From positions 23,368 through 87,367 of the forward strand of contig CAYYYL010000011.1 of NCBI GenBank assembly GCA_964475835.1: a stretch of DNA of 64,000 bases, written 5' to 3'. The notes beneath the pieces were generated by a model that had not been told where the DNA came from, did no database searches, and saw nothing but the letters and a program-made list of their open reading frames with translations. This DNA comes from JABDCI01 sp964475835. Its GTDB lineage: Bacteria > Verrucomicrobiota > Verrucomicrobiia > JABWAM01. The position numbers and the translations under genes were made by a program. Positions 8,650 through 16,825 of the stretch are shown here, one piece after another (position 1 is the first letter of the stretch; every line of letters begins with the position of its first letter).

Positions 8650-9432
8650 ATGAGAACGCGTCGTCCCATTATCGCCGGCAACTGGAAAATGTTCAAAACG
8701 GTCCATGAGGCCGAAGCCCTGGTCAAGGATCTCCTCCTGGAACTCCAGGACAGCAGCGATCTCGACGTCGTCCTCTGCCCTCCCTTCACCGCCCTCTCGA
8801 AGGTCGCAGACATGGTTTCGAACACAAACATCCGCGTCGGAGCCCAGGACATGCATTGGGAAAAAGAGGGCGCTTTCACGGGGGAAATCTCCGCGACCAT
8901 GCTTCGCGATGTCTACTGCCGCTACGTGATCCTCGGACACAGTGAGCGCCGCCAATATTTCGGCGAAACAGACCAGACGGTGAACAAGAAAGCCAAAGCC
9001 GCCCTTGCCGCAAGCCTCCGCCCCATCATTTGTGTGGGCGAAACGCTCGAACAGCGCGAGAAACAGGATTTCAAGGCGATCATCTCGAAGCAGGTGCGTG
9101 AGAGCCTCGCCGGCATCGCGGGTGAATCCGCCGACGAAATCGTGGTTGCCTACGAACCCGTATGGGCCATCGGCACCGGCCGCACCGCGAGCCCCGCCCA
9201 GGCACAAGAAGTGCATGCGTTGATTCGCAGCACGTTGAGCGACGTTCTCGGCGCCAAGAACGCCAGCAAGGTTCGAATCCAGTACGGAGGGAGTGTGAAA
9301 CCCGCAAACGCCGCGGAAATTCTCTCCCAACCGGACATCGACGGAGCCCTCGTGGGTGGCGCAAGCCTCGAAGCTCGCGGCTTCGCCGCCATTGTCCGCG
9401 CAGCCCAACAACCCGCCCCCGCCGCTTGTTAA
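8650..9432 (+). CDS. tpiA: Triosephosphate isomerase
   Basis: 260 residues. The substrate-binding N11 and K13 in AGNWKMFK, the electrophile H97 in ILGHSERR, and the catalytic base E169 in AYEPVWAIGTG are all present, as is the phosphate-gripping YGGSVKP loop. It interconverts DHAP and glyceraldehyde-3-phosphate. The gene lies 24 bases after pgk and 24 bases before secG, so the four genes probably form one transcript. No strong Shine-Dalgarno precedes the ATG. Confidence 0.97.
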   Translation: MRTRRPIIAGNWKMFKTVHEAEALVKDLLLELQDSSDLDVVLCPPFTALSKVADMVSNTNIRVGAQDMHWEKEGAFTGEISATMLRDVYCRYVILGHSERRQYFGETDQTVNKKAKAALAASLRPIICVGETLEQREKQDFKAIISKQVRESLAGIAGESADEIVVAYEPVWAIGTGRTASPAQAQEVHALIRSTLSDVLGAKNASKVRIQYGGSVKPANAAEILSQPDIDGALVGGASLEARGFAAIVRAAQQPAPAAC

Positions 9433-9456
9433 TCAAGCGTCGAACCCCTCCCCCCT

Positions 9457-9909
9457 ATGACCACTTTTCTCATTGGTTTTCTTCTGACGGTTCACGTCCT
9501 CACCTGCATCCTTTTGCTTCTCATCATTCTGATGCAGCAGCCCCGAAGCGAAGGTCTGGGAACCGCTTTCGGCGGAGGCGTGGCAGACACCCTCTTCGGT
9601 TCCAATGCCGGAAATGTGCTCACCAAGATCACGACAGGCCTGACGGTCACGTTCTTCCTGACCACCTTCAGTCTTGCCTGGCTCTACAGCCATCGGAACA
9701 CCTCCACAGATCTCGAGCGTCGACTCCGCACGCCCGTGGCAGCCGAGATGGACACCAACGCCCCTTTTGCCTCCACCAATGGAGCCCCCATCACCCTTCC
9801 GCTTCAGCCCGCCAACAAACAGCTCCTGCCGCTTACTCCTTCGACCAGCACTCCCACGACACCGGAATCTCCCAAGGCCCCGGTGAAGGATGGGAAACCT
9901 TCGAAATAA
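9457..9909 (+). CDS. secG: Preprotein translocase subunit SecG
   Basis: 150 residues with two transmembrane helices (about 1-25 and 55-80) separated by the diagnostic cytoplasmic loop MQQPRSEGLGTAFGGG. SecG assists the SecYEG channel in the inner membrane. After the second helix there is an unusually long hydrophilic tail of about 65 residues rich in Thr, Pro and Ala. Its position after tpiA is a common bacterial arrangement. Confidence 0.93.
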   Translation: MTTFLIGFLLTVHVLTCILLLLIILMQQPRSEGLGTAFGGGVADTLFGSNAGNVLTKITTGLTVTFFLTTFSLAWLYSHRNTSTDLERRLRTPVAAEMDTNAPFASTNGAPITLPLQPANKQLLPLTPSTSTPTTPESPKAPVKDGKPSK

Positions 9910-9940
9910 AGTCGTTCTCACGTCATCGATATGACGGAGA

Positions 9941-9965
9941 GATTCTTCGCTTCGTTCAGAATGAC
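9941..9965 (+). repeat. Dispersed 25-bp repeat, left arm of an inverted pair
   Basis: A 25-base sequence starting GATTCTTCGCTTCG and ending AGAATGAC. Its reverse complement, with one mismatch, occurs at 9993-10017, and a third copy is at 32942-32966. The pair lies between the convergent secG and CNNM genes and can form a long hairpin. Confidence 0.8.
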
Positions 9966-9992
9966 GCAGTTTTGGATTCGCCGACAGATGGT

Positions 9993-10017
9993 GTCATTCT
10001 GAGCGAAGCGAAGAATC
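9993..10017 (-). repeat. Dispersed 25-bp repeat, right arm, overlapping a gene end
   Basis: Inverted copy of the 9941-9965 repeat. Read on the minus strand it encodes the last residues, DSSLRSE, and the TGA stop of the CNNM-family protein, so the repeat has become part of that gene. Confidence 0.8.
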
Positions 10018-11343
10018 CCTCTGCTTTTCTTCAGCGGCATGCTTCATCTGACGCACGTCCACCTGCACCACCTGACGTCCCGTGGTGCGAACCACGGTGA
10101 ATTCATAACCTTCAGCCATGCGCGATTCACCTGCCTGGGGAACGTGTCCGAATTCCTTGACGAGGTACCCTCCCACGGTGGTCACATCCTCTGCGCTCAA
10201 ATGGATATCGAGCAACTCCTCCAGGTCGTGTAAGGGAAGCTCCCCATGGAGTCGATATTCCCCATTGGGCAGGCGCTGAAACATCAATGCCTCCTGATCG
10301 AACTCATCCTGGATATCCCCCACAATCTCCTCGAGAATGTTTTCAAGCGTCACCATCCCGACAACGGTCCCGTACTCATCGACCAGAATCGCCAGATGCA
10401 CCCGCCGCTTCAAAAACGTGCTCAGGAGTCGTTCCAAAGGCATCGTTTCAGGCACAAACAGAACATCCCGTTTGATCGATGAAATATTCGCCTGCTCCTT
10501 CTGATCCTGCACCAGCCACATCAGGTCCTTGAGGTGCACCATGCCGACAATCTGGTCGATATTGCCGTCACAAAGCGGGAATCGGCTGTGCCCGGATTGA
10601 CGGGCAAGTTTCAGATTTTCCTGAATGGGACGTTTCGTGGAAAGGAAAACAATCTTCGTCCGATGGAGCATCACCTGACGGGCTTTGCGACGGCGAAGAT
10701 CCAGGGCATTCAGGAGCAGGGAGCCGGCCACCTTGGTAAGCTTTCGATTCTTGCTCGATTCTTCCAGAAGGGTGCGTAATTCCTCGGCGCTGTGGGCGGC
10801 GGCATGTTCATCCACGGGTTGTAGCCCAATCAGTTTGAGAACCCCCAGCGAGGAGGTATTGAGCAGCCATATGGCCGGATAGATGAGCACATGGAATACG
10901 CGCAGAGGCCACGCGATCCAGAGACAGGTCTCCTCGGCGAGCTGAATCGCCAAGACCTTCGGAGCCTGTTCCCCCACCACAATGTGCAGGAAGGTGATCA
11001 ACGCAAACACCAGGACGGAGGAGCCGAGATGCACCAGAACCGGACTCAAATCAAGCGGGCGAAAGAGAAAGAAAAAAAGATGAGCCAGCGCCTGTTCTCC
11101 AAGCCAGCCGAGACCGAGGCTGGCCATCGTGATGCCCAGCTGAGCCGCGGAAAGATAGGAGTTCATCTCATCCATCAAGGTCAGGGTGAGCCGGGCGCCG
11201 AACCGACCCTGATCCGCCCATTGCTGAATGCGGGTGCGACGCGCCTTGACGAGGGAGAATTCCGCCGCGACGAAAAAAGCGTTCAACAAAACCAGAACCG
11301 CCACGCCCAAGAGCTTCGTGATGGTCCAAAACAGATCATCCAT
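9994..11343 (-). CDS. CNNM/CBS-domain membrane protein (TlyC/CorC-type hemolysin family)
   Basis: About 449 residues from the ATG at 11343; a TTG at 11364 would add seven residues. The N-terminal CNNM/DUF21 domain has several transmembrane helices, opening with VLVLLNAFFVAAEFSLVKARRTR. A pair of CBS domains follows (VGMVHLKDL... and VVGMVTLENILEEIVGDIQDE), then a C-terminal CorC_HlyC domain (DVTTVGGYLVKEFGHVPQAG). Proteins of this architecture act in magnesium or divalent-cation efflux and homeostasis; older hemolysin labels are misleading. The last seven residues come from a dispersed DNA repeat. Confidence 0.9.
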   Translation of the reverse strand: MDDLFWTITKLLGVAVLVLLNAFFVAAEFSLVKARRTRIQQWADQGRFGARLTLTLMDEMNSYLSAAQLGITMASLGLGWLGEQALAHLFFFLFRPLDLSPVLVHLGSSVLVFALITFLHIVVGEQAPKVLAIQLAEETCLWIAWPLRVFHVLIYPAIWLLNTSSLGVLKLIGLQPVDEHAAAHSAEELRTLLEESSKNRKLTKVAGSLLLNALDLRRRKARQVMLHRTKIVFLSTKRPIQENLKLARQSGHSRFPLCDGNIDQIVGMVHLKDLMWLVQDQKEQANISSIKRDVLFVPETMPLERLLSTFLKRRVHLAILVDEYGTVVGMVTLENILEEIVGDIQDEFDQEALMFQRLPNGEYRLHGELPLHDLEELLDIHLSAEDVTTVGGYLVKEFGHVPQAGESRMAEGYEFTVVRTTGRQVVQVDVRQMKHAAEEKQRDSSLRSE

Positions 11344-11364
11344 CCACGAATCAAACGGGTTCAA

Positions 11365-11730
11365 CGTTTAAAGTTCAAGGCGGATTGAGCTCAAAGTTCT
11401 GAAACGCTAAACGCCACCAAAAGACCTCCCGCATTGAACTCAGAACTTTTCACTTTGAACCAGAAAAGTGCCGGGCAACCGCGGCAGATGAAAGTCAAAC
11501 TACCGTTGCTGTCTTCCGACCCTGGCGGGGTTCGTCAGCCCTCATTCCACGGCGCCCGGCAACTAACAAGCATAGCCAAAGAGATCGGAAAACCAAGGAA
11601 TTTAACCACAGAGCTGACGGGCAAGGAAATCAGAAGGAACCACCGATTAGCGCAGATTGACACAGATTTTTTCTACATGGAAAGATTGCCGATGCAGCAT
11701 GGCTGCATCGGCAAATTTCGCTCCTGTTTT
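11365..11730. other. Intergenic region with a palindromic repeat element
   Basis: No gene is supported here. The stretch between uvrC and the CNNM gene contains, from about 11641 to 11755, imperfect inverted arms (CGCAGATTGACACAGATT-like at about 11651 and its inverted partner overlapping the uvrC stop) around a perfect 13-bp hairpin at 11686-11714. Confidence 0.6.
11686..11714. repeat. Perfect 13-bp hairpin inside the element downstream of uvrC
   Basis: TTGCCGATGCAGC at 11686-11698 and GCTGCATCGGCAA at 11702-11714 are perfect reverse complements with a 3-base loop. It lies just downstream of the uvrC stop on the minus strand and may end that transcript, although no long T-run follows directly on that strand. 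Confidence 0.7.
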
Positions 11731-13272
11731 TTAATCTGGGCTTATCTGCGTGGGATGCAAAAAACGCCAGAGTATTTCTGCGCTCTTTTTCCCAAAACCT
11801 TCCACCTTTTGAAGCTCCTCCACACCCGCTTCGCGCACCTTTTCAAGAGAGCCGAATTTTTTCAAGAGAGCAGCCTTCCGCCTGGCGCCGAGTCCGGGAA
11901 GTTCGTCGAGCATCGAAAACCGGATCTGTTTTTTCCTCCAGCCTTCATGCAGCGTGTTCGCAAAACGATGCGCTTCATCACGAATCCTCTGCAACAATTG
12001 CAAAGCCGGTGACGAAGGCGGCAGCTTCAATGGCTCGTCACGGTCCGGAAGATAAATTTCCTCTTCATCTTTCGCGAGCCCCGCCACGCGAAGCTCCACT
12101 CCCACGGCTTTCAACGCCATGAGCGCCACATTGAGCTGACCCCGGCCTCCATCGATCAACACGAGATCGGGAAGCAGTTTCCCCTCCTCCTTCAATCGGC
12201 GGTAGCGCCGTCCCACAATCTCACGCATCGAGGCAAAGTCGTCATTCTGCACAAACGCTTTCGAAACGGTCGCGGATCTCAGCACCCTCCCGGTCCGGGC
12301 GTCGCGATCCTCCACCATGACCCCCTTGATCTTGAAATGACGATATTTCGCCTTGGCCGGACGTCCGTTCACAAAATGCACCATCGATCCCACGGTGTGT
12401 TGTCCGTAGATGTGGGAAATATCAAATCCCTCGATGATTCTGGGAGGCTTCGGAAGGTTCAGGGCTTCCGCGAGCGCGACAAGTTCTCCATCGAAATCCC
12501 GAATCCGTGGCATGTCCCTTTTAAATTTTCGCGCGCTCTGCTTCACCGTGGTTCGCAAATCGTGCAGCGCATCGCGCAGGACGGCCGCTTTTTCATAATC
12601 CCTTCGTGCAGCAGCTTTGCGCATCAATTCCTCGAGATCCTGCAACGCAACTTCATCCTTCCCCTCAAGAAAGGAACAGGAACGCTCCACTAAGGCGTGA
12701 TAGTCCTCCGGACTGATCCGGTTCATGCAGGGCGCGGAACAGTGTTTCAGAATATCATTCATGCAATGCTTGTAATCTTTCTCGCCCGGTTCGGTGGGAA
12801 GACACGCCCGGATGTGAAAGGTCTTCCGGATGTACTCCAGCGTGTTGCGCAAGGCTGAGGAATGAATGAAGGGACCAAAGTAACGGCATCCATCGGGCTT
12901 TTGTAATCGGGTGAGCACAAACCTCGGAAAGGGATCACGCGTCAACTTCACCATCAGGAAGCGTTTGTCATCACGAAACGAGATATTGTACCTCGGGCGA
13001 TACTGCTTGATGAGCTTACCCTCGAGGAGGATGGCTTCGGTTTCGTTCTTCACCTCGAATGTCTCGATGTCGGCCACCATCGATACGAGGGCGCGCGTCT
13101 TGGGGTCCAGCTGGTGATAGCGCCCGGGCTGAAAATAGGACCGTACGCGTTTGTTCAGCGCCTTGGCCTTTCCGACATAGATGACCCGCCCCAGTTTGTC
13201 GCGCATCAGATAGACGCCGGGACGGCTGGAAAGCCGGGAGAGCCTTTCACGGATGACATTCGAAAATTCCAT
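11731..13272 (-). CDS. uvrC: Excinuclease ABC subunit C
   Basis: 513 residues, shorter than the roughly 600 of E. coli UvrC but with every expected block. The GIY-YIG nuclease is at about 12-90 (PGVYLMRD and VIYVGKAKALNKRVRSYF), a cysteine-containing segment and UVR motif around 145-245, the RNase H-like 5' nuclease with EGFDISHIYGQHTVGSMV and VLIDGGRGQLN in the middle, and helix-hairpin-helix motifs at the end (LPGLGARRKAALLKKFGS). It makes the dual incision in nucleotide excision repair with UvrAB. The C-terminal HPTQISPD and stop codon fall inside a dispersed repeat, as described separately. Confidence 0.95.
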   Translation of the reverse strand: MEFSNVIRERLSRLSSRPGVYLMRDKLGRVIYVGKAKALNKRVRSYFQPGRYHQLDPKTRALVSMVADIETFEVKNETEAILLEGKLIKQYRPRYNISFRDDKRFLMVKLTRDPFPRFVLTRLQKPDGCRYFGPFIHSSALRNTLEYIRKTFHIRACLPTEPGEKDYKHCMNDILKHCSAPCMNRISPEDYHALVERSCSFLEGKDEVALQDLEELMRKAAARRDYEKAAVLRDALHDLRTTVKQSARKFKRDMPRIRDFDGELVALAEALNLPKPPRIIEGFDISHIYGQHTVGSMVHFVNGRPAKAKYRHFKIKGVMVEDRDARTGRVLRSATVSKAFVQNDDFASMREIVGRRYRRLKEEGKLLPDLVLIDGGRGQLNVALMALKAVGVELRVAGLAKDEEEIYLPDRDEPLKLPPSSPALQLLQRIRDEAHRFANTLHEGWRKKQIRFSMLDELPGLGARRKAALLKKFGSLEKVREAGVEELQKVEGFGKKSAEILWRFLHPTQISPD

Positions 13273-13309
13273 GTAAAATCACGCTGGACGACCAGCGGAA
13301 ACATCCATT

Positions 13310-14914
13310 CTATCTCGAAACACGCTTCCAGCCAAATTTCTTCAGGACCGAGCGTTCTACATCCAGCACCTCGTCCAATTTCAGGAAACGCGCCATCACC
13401 GTGTAGACCAACCCACCTACAAAAACCCCGACAATGACACGGCTCATGTCGCCCCAAAAGGAGTCTTTCACTCCAAAATAGGCATGCAAAAATAAGGTGG
13501 CATACACAAACAAACTCATCACGACCGCAGAGAGCATCATTTTTCCACATGCAATCCATGTTTGTCGGCTGAGCCCACCCAAAAGACGGGAAAGGATCGC
13601 AAGAAGAATACCGCCATTTAGAAGTGCCATGATCGATGTTGCCAATGCAAGACCCTCTGCGCCGAGGTCGGTTTTTGTGACAAAAAACCAGTTCAAACAG
13701 GTCGTCCCCACAATCGAAGCGAGAGAAACACGCATGGGAATCGATGCCCGTCCAAGCGCATAAAACGCGGGCGCCAATACCTTGATGGACGCATACCCCA
13801 CCAATCCAAGCGTGTACGCGATCAGAACGTGCGCCGTTCGTCCGGTTGCATATGCGTCAAAACGAAGATGCTCGAAAAGCATCGCGATGAGAGGAACGCT
13901 GAGGAGGGCCAAACCGAAAGCGGCCGGAATGCAAAGCGCGGCATTCAAACGCAACGCGCTCTCAAGACGTTCGCGAAATGCCGTTTTTGTTTTATCCGAG
14001 GATGAGGCGTCAACGGCCAGTCCCGGAAGAGAGACGGTGCTGATCGCCACGCCAAACATGCCAATGGGCAGCTGCACAAGGCGAAACCCATACGCAAGCC
14101 ATGTCATACTGCCCGTCTCAAGGTAGGATGCAAACATGGCGTTGATCAGAACGTTGATCTGTACCGCGGAAACTCCGATGACAGCCGGCGCCATGAGTTT
14201 GCCGATTTCGCGCACACCCGTATCGCTGAGATTCCATTCGGGACGATACACAAACCCCAACTTGCGAAGCGTTGGCACTTGAATCAGCCATTGGAGGGCT
14301 CCCCCCGCCACAGATCCAACCGCCATGCAAAGCATTGCCGTTTCGCCAAACTTTGGATCGTAGATGAGTGCGAGACCAAGACCGATGACAATGGAGCCGA
14401 GATTAAAAAAAGAAGAGGCCGAGGCAGGCAATCCAAAATAGCCGAAGGCATTGAGGATGCCCATTGTCAGGGCCGCCATTCCCACAAGCAGAATGAATGG
14501 AAAAAGAATCTGAGTCAGCCTCACCGTCAGCTCAAATTTCTCCGGATATTGGATGTAACCACGAGCGATGAAGGTGACGATGGGCCGCGCATAAATAATC
14601 CCAAGCACCACGAGAGTCCCAAGCACGACATATTGGATCGTGATCATCCGCCGCGCGAGCGCCCAGGCACTCTCATTGCCGTCACGCGCTTTTTTGCGCG
14701 CAAAAACCGTCACAAAAGCGGTGGAAAGCGCGCCTTCCGCAAACAGATCGCGCAACATGTTGGGAATACGAAAAGCCATCTGAAAGGCGTCGTTGATCCA
14801 GGTCGCTCCAAAACAAAACGCAAACACCTGGTCCCGCAATAGACCAAGGATGCGGCTGAACATGATGGCAAGGCTCACCTTTCCCGCCGAACGCATCATC
14901 TTTCCATGAGACAT
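13310..14914 (-). CDS. murJ: Lipid II flippase MurJ
   Basis: 534 residues with about 13-14 hydrophobic segments across its length. The N-terminus, VSLAIMFSRILGLLRDQVFAFCFG followed by NDAFQMAFRIPNMLRDLFAEGALSTAFV in the sequence, is the MurJ/MviN signature. The protein moves lipid II across the inner membrane for peptidoglycan synthesis. It is encoded 37 bases upstream of uvrC on the same strand and may be co-transcribed with it. The ATG at 14914 is chosen; no good Shine-Dalgarno is seen. Confidence 0.95.
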   Translation of the reverse strand: MSHGKMMRSAGKVSLAIMFSRILGLLRDQVFAFCFGATWINDAFQMAFRIPNMLRDLFAEGALSTAFVTVFARKKARDGNESAWALARRMITIQYVVLGTLVVLGIIYARPIVTFIARGYIQYPEKFELTVRLTQILFPFILLVGMAALTMGILNAFGYFGLPASASSFFNLGSIVIGLGLALIYDPKFGETAMLCMAVGSVAGGALQWLIQVPTLRKLGFVYRPEWNLSDTGVREIGKLMAPAVIGVSAVQINVLINAMFASYLETGSMTWLAYGFRLVQLPIGMFGVAISTVSLPGLAVDASSSDKTKTAFRERLESALRLNAALCIPAAFGLALLSVPLIAMLFEHLRFDAYATGRTAHVLIAYTLGLVGYASIKVLAPAFYALGRASIPMRVSLASIVGTTCLNWFFVTKTDLGAEGLALATSIMALLNGGILLAILSRLLGGLSRQTWIACGKMMLSAVVMSLFVYATLFLHAYFGVKDSFWGDMSRVIVGVFVGGLVYTVMARFLKLDEVLDVERSVLKKFGWKRVSR

Positions 14915-15016
14915 CGGTCCACGTTAACACAATTTGGGATGCCTGTATTCCATTTTATGGATGACTTTAAAACAGAATGACATCCATTAACGTGAACAAT
15001 GAATCCGTCGATCCAT

Positions 15017-15060
15017 ACCTCCCCCTCGCCCCTCCTGCAAAGGAGGGGCTGGAGGGAGGT
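15017..15060. repeat. GC-rich hairpin between murJ and the SulP gene
   Basis: ACCTCCC at 15017-15023 pairs with GGGAGGT at 15054-15060, enclosing an inner CCCCTCC/GGAGGGG stem. A similar CCTCCCCCTGCC...GGGGGAG stretch lies near 59347. It lies in the divergent intergenic region and looks like a dispersed palindromic element; there is no T-run to support a terminator. Confidence 0.5.
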
Positions 15061-15142
15061 ATTTCACAAAACACAGATTCATTCTCACCAATAGACTTGA
15101 CGAAATCTCCTTCCATCCCAAAGCATTCCCCTAGAGACCACG

Positions 15143-16825
15143 ATGAGCTGTTTTTCCTTTTTCCGACCCCGGTTGGTTGACTGCCTGACCAAATATTCCT
15201 TCCAAAAACTTTTGGCTGACCTTTCCGCAGGGCTGACCGTGGGTATCGTGGCCCTCCCGCTCGCCATGGCATTCGCCATCGCCTCCGGGGTCAAACCCGA
15301 GGCCGGCATCTTCACCGCAGTTATCGCCGGTTTTCTGATCTCCGCCCTGGGGGGATCCCGTGTTCAAATCGGCGGCCCCACGGGGGCGTTTGTCGTCATC
15401 GTATACGGCATCATCAACAAATATGGCCTGGATAACCTTGCCATTTGCACTGTGATGGCGGGGGTGATCCTGGTCATCATGGGGGCCTCGCGCCTCGGCA
15501 CGATGATCAAATTCATCCCTTATCCCGTGACGAGCGGATTCACCACTGGCATCGCCGTTCTGATCGCATCCATGGAGATCAGGGATTTCTTCGGTCTCAA
15601 AATCGAGCATCTGCCTGCCGAATTTTTCGAAAAGATGGCCGCGATTGTGAAACACTTCGACACACTCGACATCCCCACGCTCCTTCTTTCGACCGCTTCC
15701 CTGCTCGTGATCCTGCTGTGGCCCAAGGCATGGCAGAAAAAAATCCCGGGATCCATCGTTGCCGTGATCCTCGCCACTCTCGCCGTCAAAATGGGCCTTT
15801 TTGCCGGTCATCCCGTGGAAACCATCGGAAGCAAATTTGGAGGCATTCCCCAGCAACTCCCTCATTTTCATTTCCCGGACTTGTCCTGGTACAACATTCA
15901 ATATCTCTTCGCACCGGCCACCACCATCGCCCTACTTGCCGCCATTGAATCCCTTCTCTCTGCCGTCGTTGCCGACGGCATGACAGATGATCGTCACGAT
16001 TCGAATCAGGAACTGATGGCCCAGGGCATCGCCAACATCGTCTGTCCGTTCTTTGGCGGCATTCCTGCCACCGGAGCCATCGCCCGGACGGCGACGAACA
16101 TCAAAAATGGCGCGGTGTCCCCCATCGCGGGGATCATCCACGCGCTTACCCTGTTGCTGATTATTCTTGTGGCTGCACCCCTTGCAAAATATATCCCACT
16201 CGCCACCCTCGCAGCCGTCCTGTTGGTGGTAGCCTTCAACATGGGGGAATGGCATGAACTCAAACGACTGCCCAAACTTCCCCGGAGTGATGGCGCGGTG
16301 CTTTTGACGGCGTTCGCTTTGACCGTGACCATCGACCTGCCTGTGGCGGTGGGGATTGGCATGGTGCTTGCCTCCGTGCTCTTCATCAAACGCGTCTCCG
16401 AAACCACGCAGATCACCGCCGTGGACGAGCGGGAGGATTCGGAAGCTCCGCAGTTCAGCATCACGGGTAAAACGATTCCTCCTGGAGTCACCGTCTACCG
16501 CATCTTCGGAGCGTTTCTTTTTGGTGCCGCGGAAAAACTGGAGACTTCCCTCAAACGCGCGGGACAGGAGCCCCTGGTCCTAATCCTCGAGGTTCACAAA
16601 GTGATGGCCATGGATGCCACGGGGCTCAATGCCCTGGAAAGCCTTTACGAACGCCTTCAACGCCGGCACAAGCAACTGATCCTCGTGGGGCCGCATACCC
16701 AGCCCTACATGGTGATGAGCAATGCCGGATTCCTCGACCGGCTTGGAGCGGAAAACGTCGTTGCCGACATGGATGCCGGTCTTGCTCGAGCCCATACTCT
16801 TTTAAAATCTCCTTCTGGAACATGA
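15143..16825 (+). CDS. SulP-family (SLC26) anion transporter with STAS domain
   Basis: 560 residues. The N-terminal two thirds is a polytopic membrane domain with the SulP signatures VGIVALPLAMAFAIASGVKPEAG and GGSRVQIGGPTGAFVV; the C-terminal part is a cytoplasmic STAS domain (about 440-550) with VLILEVHKVMAMDATGLNALE. Members carry sulfate, bicarbonate or other anions; the substrate cannot be read from the sequence. A beta-carbonic anhydrase gene about 7 kb downstream on the same strand makes bicarbonate a reasonable candidate. The stop overlaps the start of the next gene by four bases, implying translational coupling with the OGT-like gene. Confidence 0.92.
   Translation: MSCFSFFRPRLVDCLTKYSFQKLLADLSAGLTVGIVALPLAMAFAIASGVKPEAGIFTAVIAGFLISALGGSRVQIGGPTGAFVVIVYGIINKYGLDNLAICTVMAGVILVIMGASRLGTMIKFIPYPVTSGFTTGIAVLIASMEIRDFFGLKIEHLPAEFFEKMAAIVKHFDTLDIPTLLLSTASLLVILLWPKAWQKKIPGSIVAVILATLAVKMGLFAGHPVETIGSKFGGIPQQLPHFHFPDLSWYNIQYLFAPATTIALLAAIESLLSAVVADGMTDDRHDSNQELMAQGIANIVCPFFGGIPATGAIARTATNIKNGAVSPIAGIIHALTLLLIILVAAPLAKYIPLATLAAVLLVVAFNMGEWHELKRLPKLPRSDGAVLLTAFALTVTIDLPVAVGIGMVLASVLFIKRVSETTQITAVDEREDSEAPQFSITGKTIPPGVTVYRIFGAFLFGAAEKLETSLKRAGQEPLVLILEVHKVMAMDATGLNALESLYERLQRRHKQLILVGPHTQPYMVMSNAGFLDRLGAENVVADMDAGLARAHTLLKSPSGT

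Noticed and set aside
7570..9411. A 613-residue minus-strand open frame across pgk and tpiA
   Set aside because: It is antisense to two clear enzymes with intact motifs; long antisense frames are expected in GC-rich codon-biased genes, and the protein has no recognisable domain.
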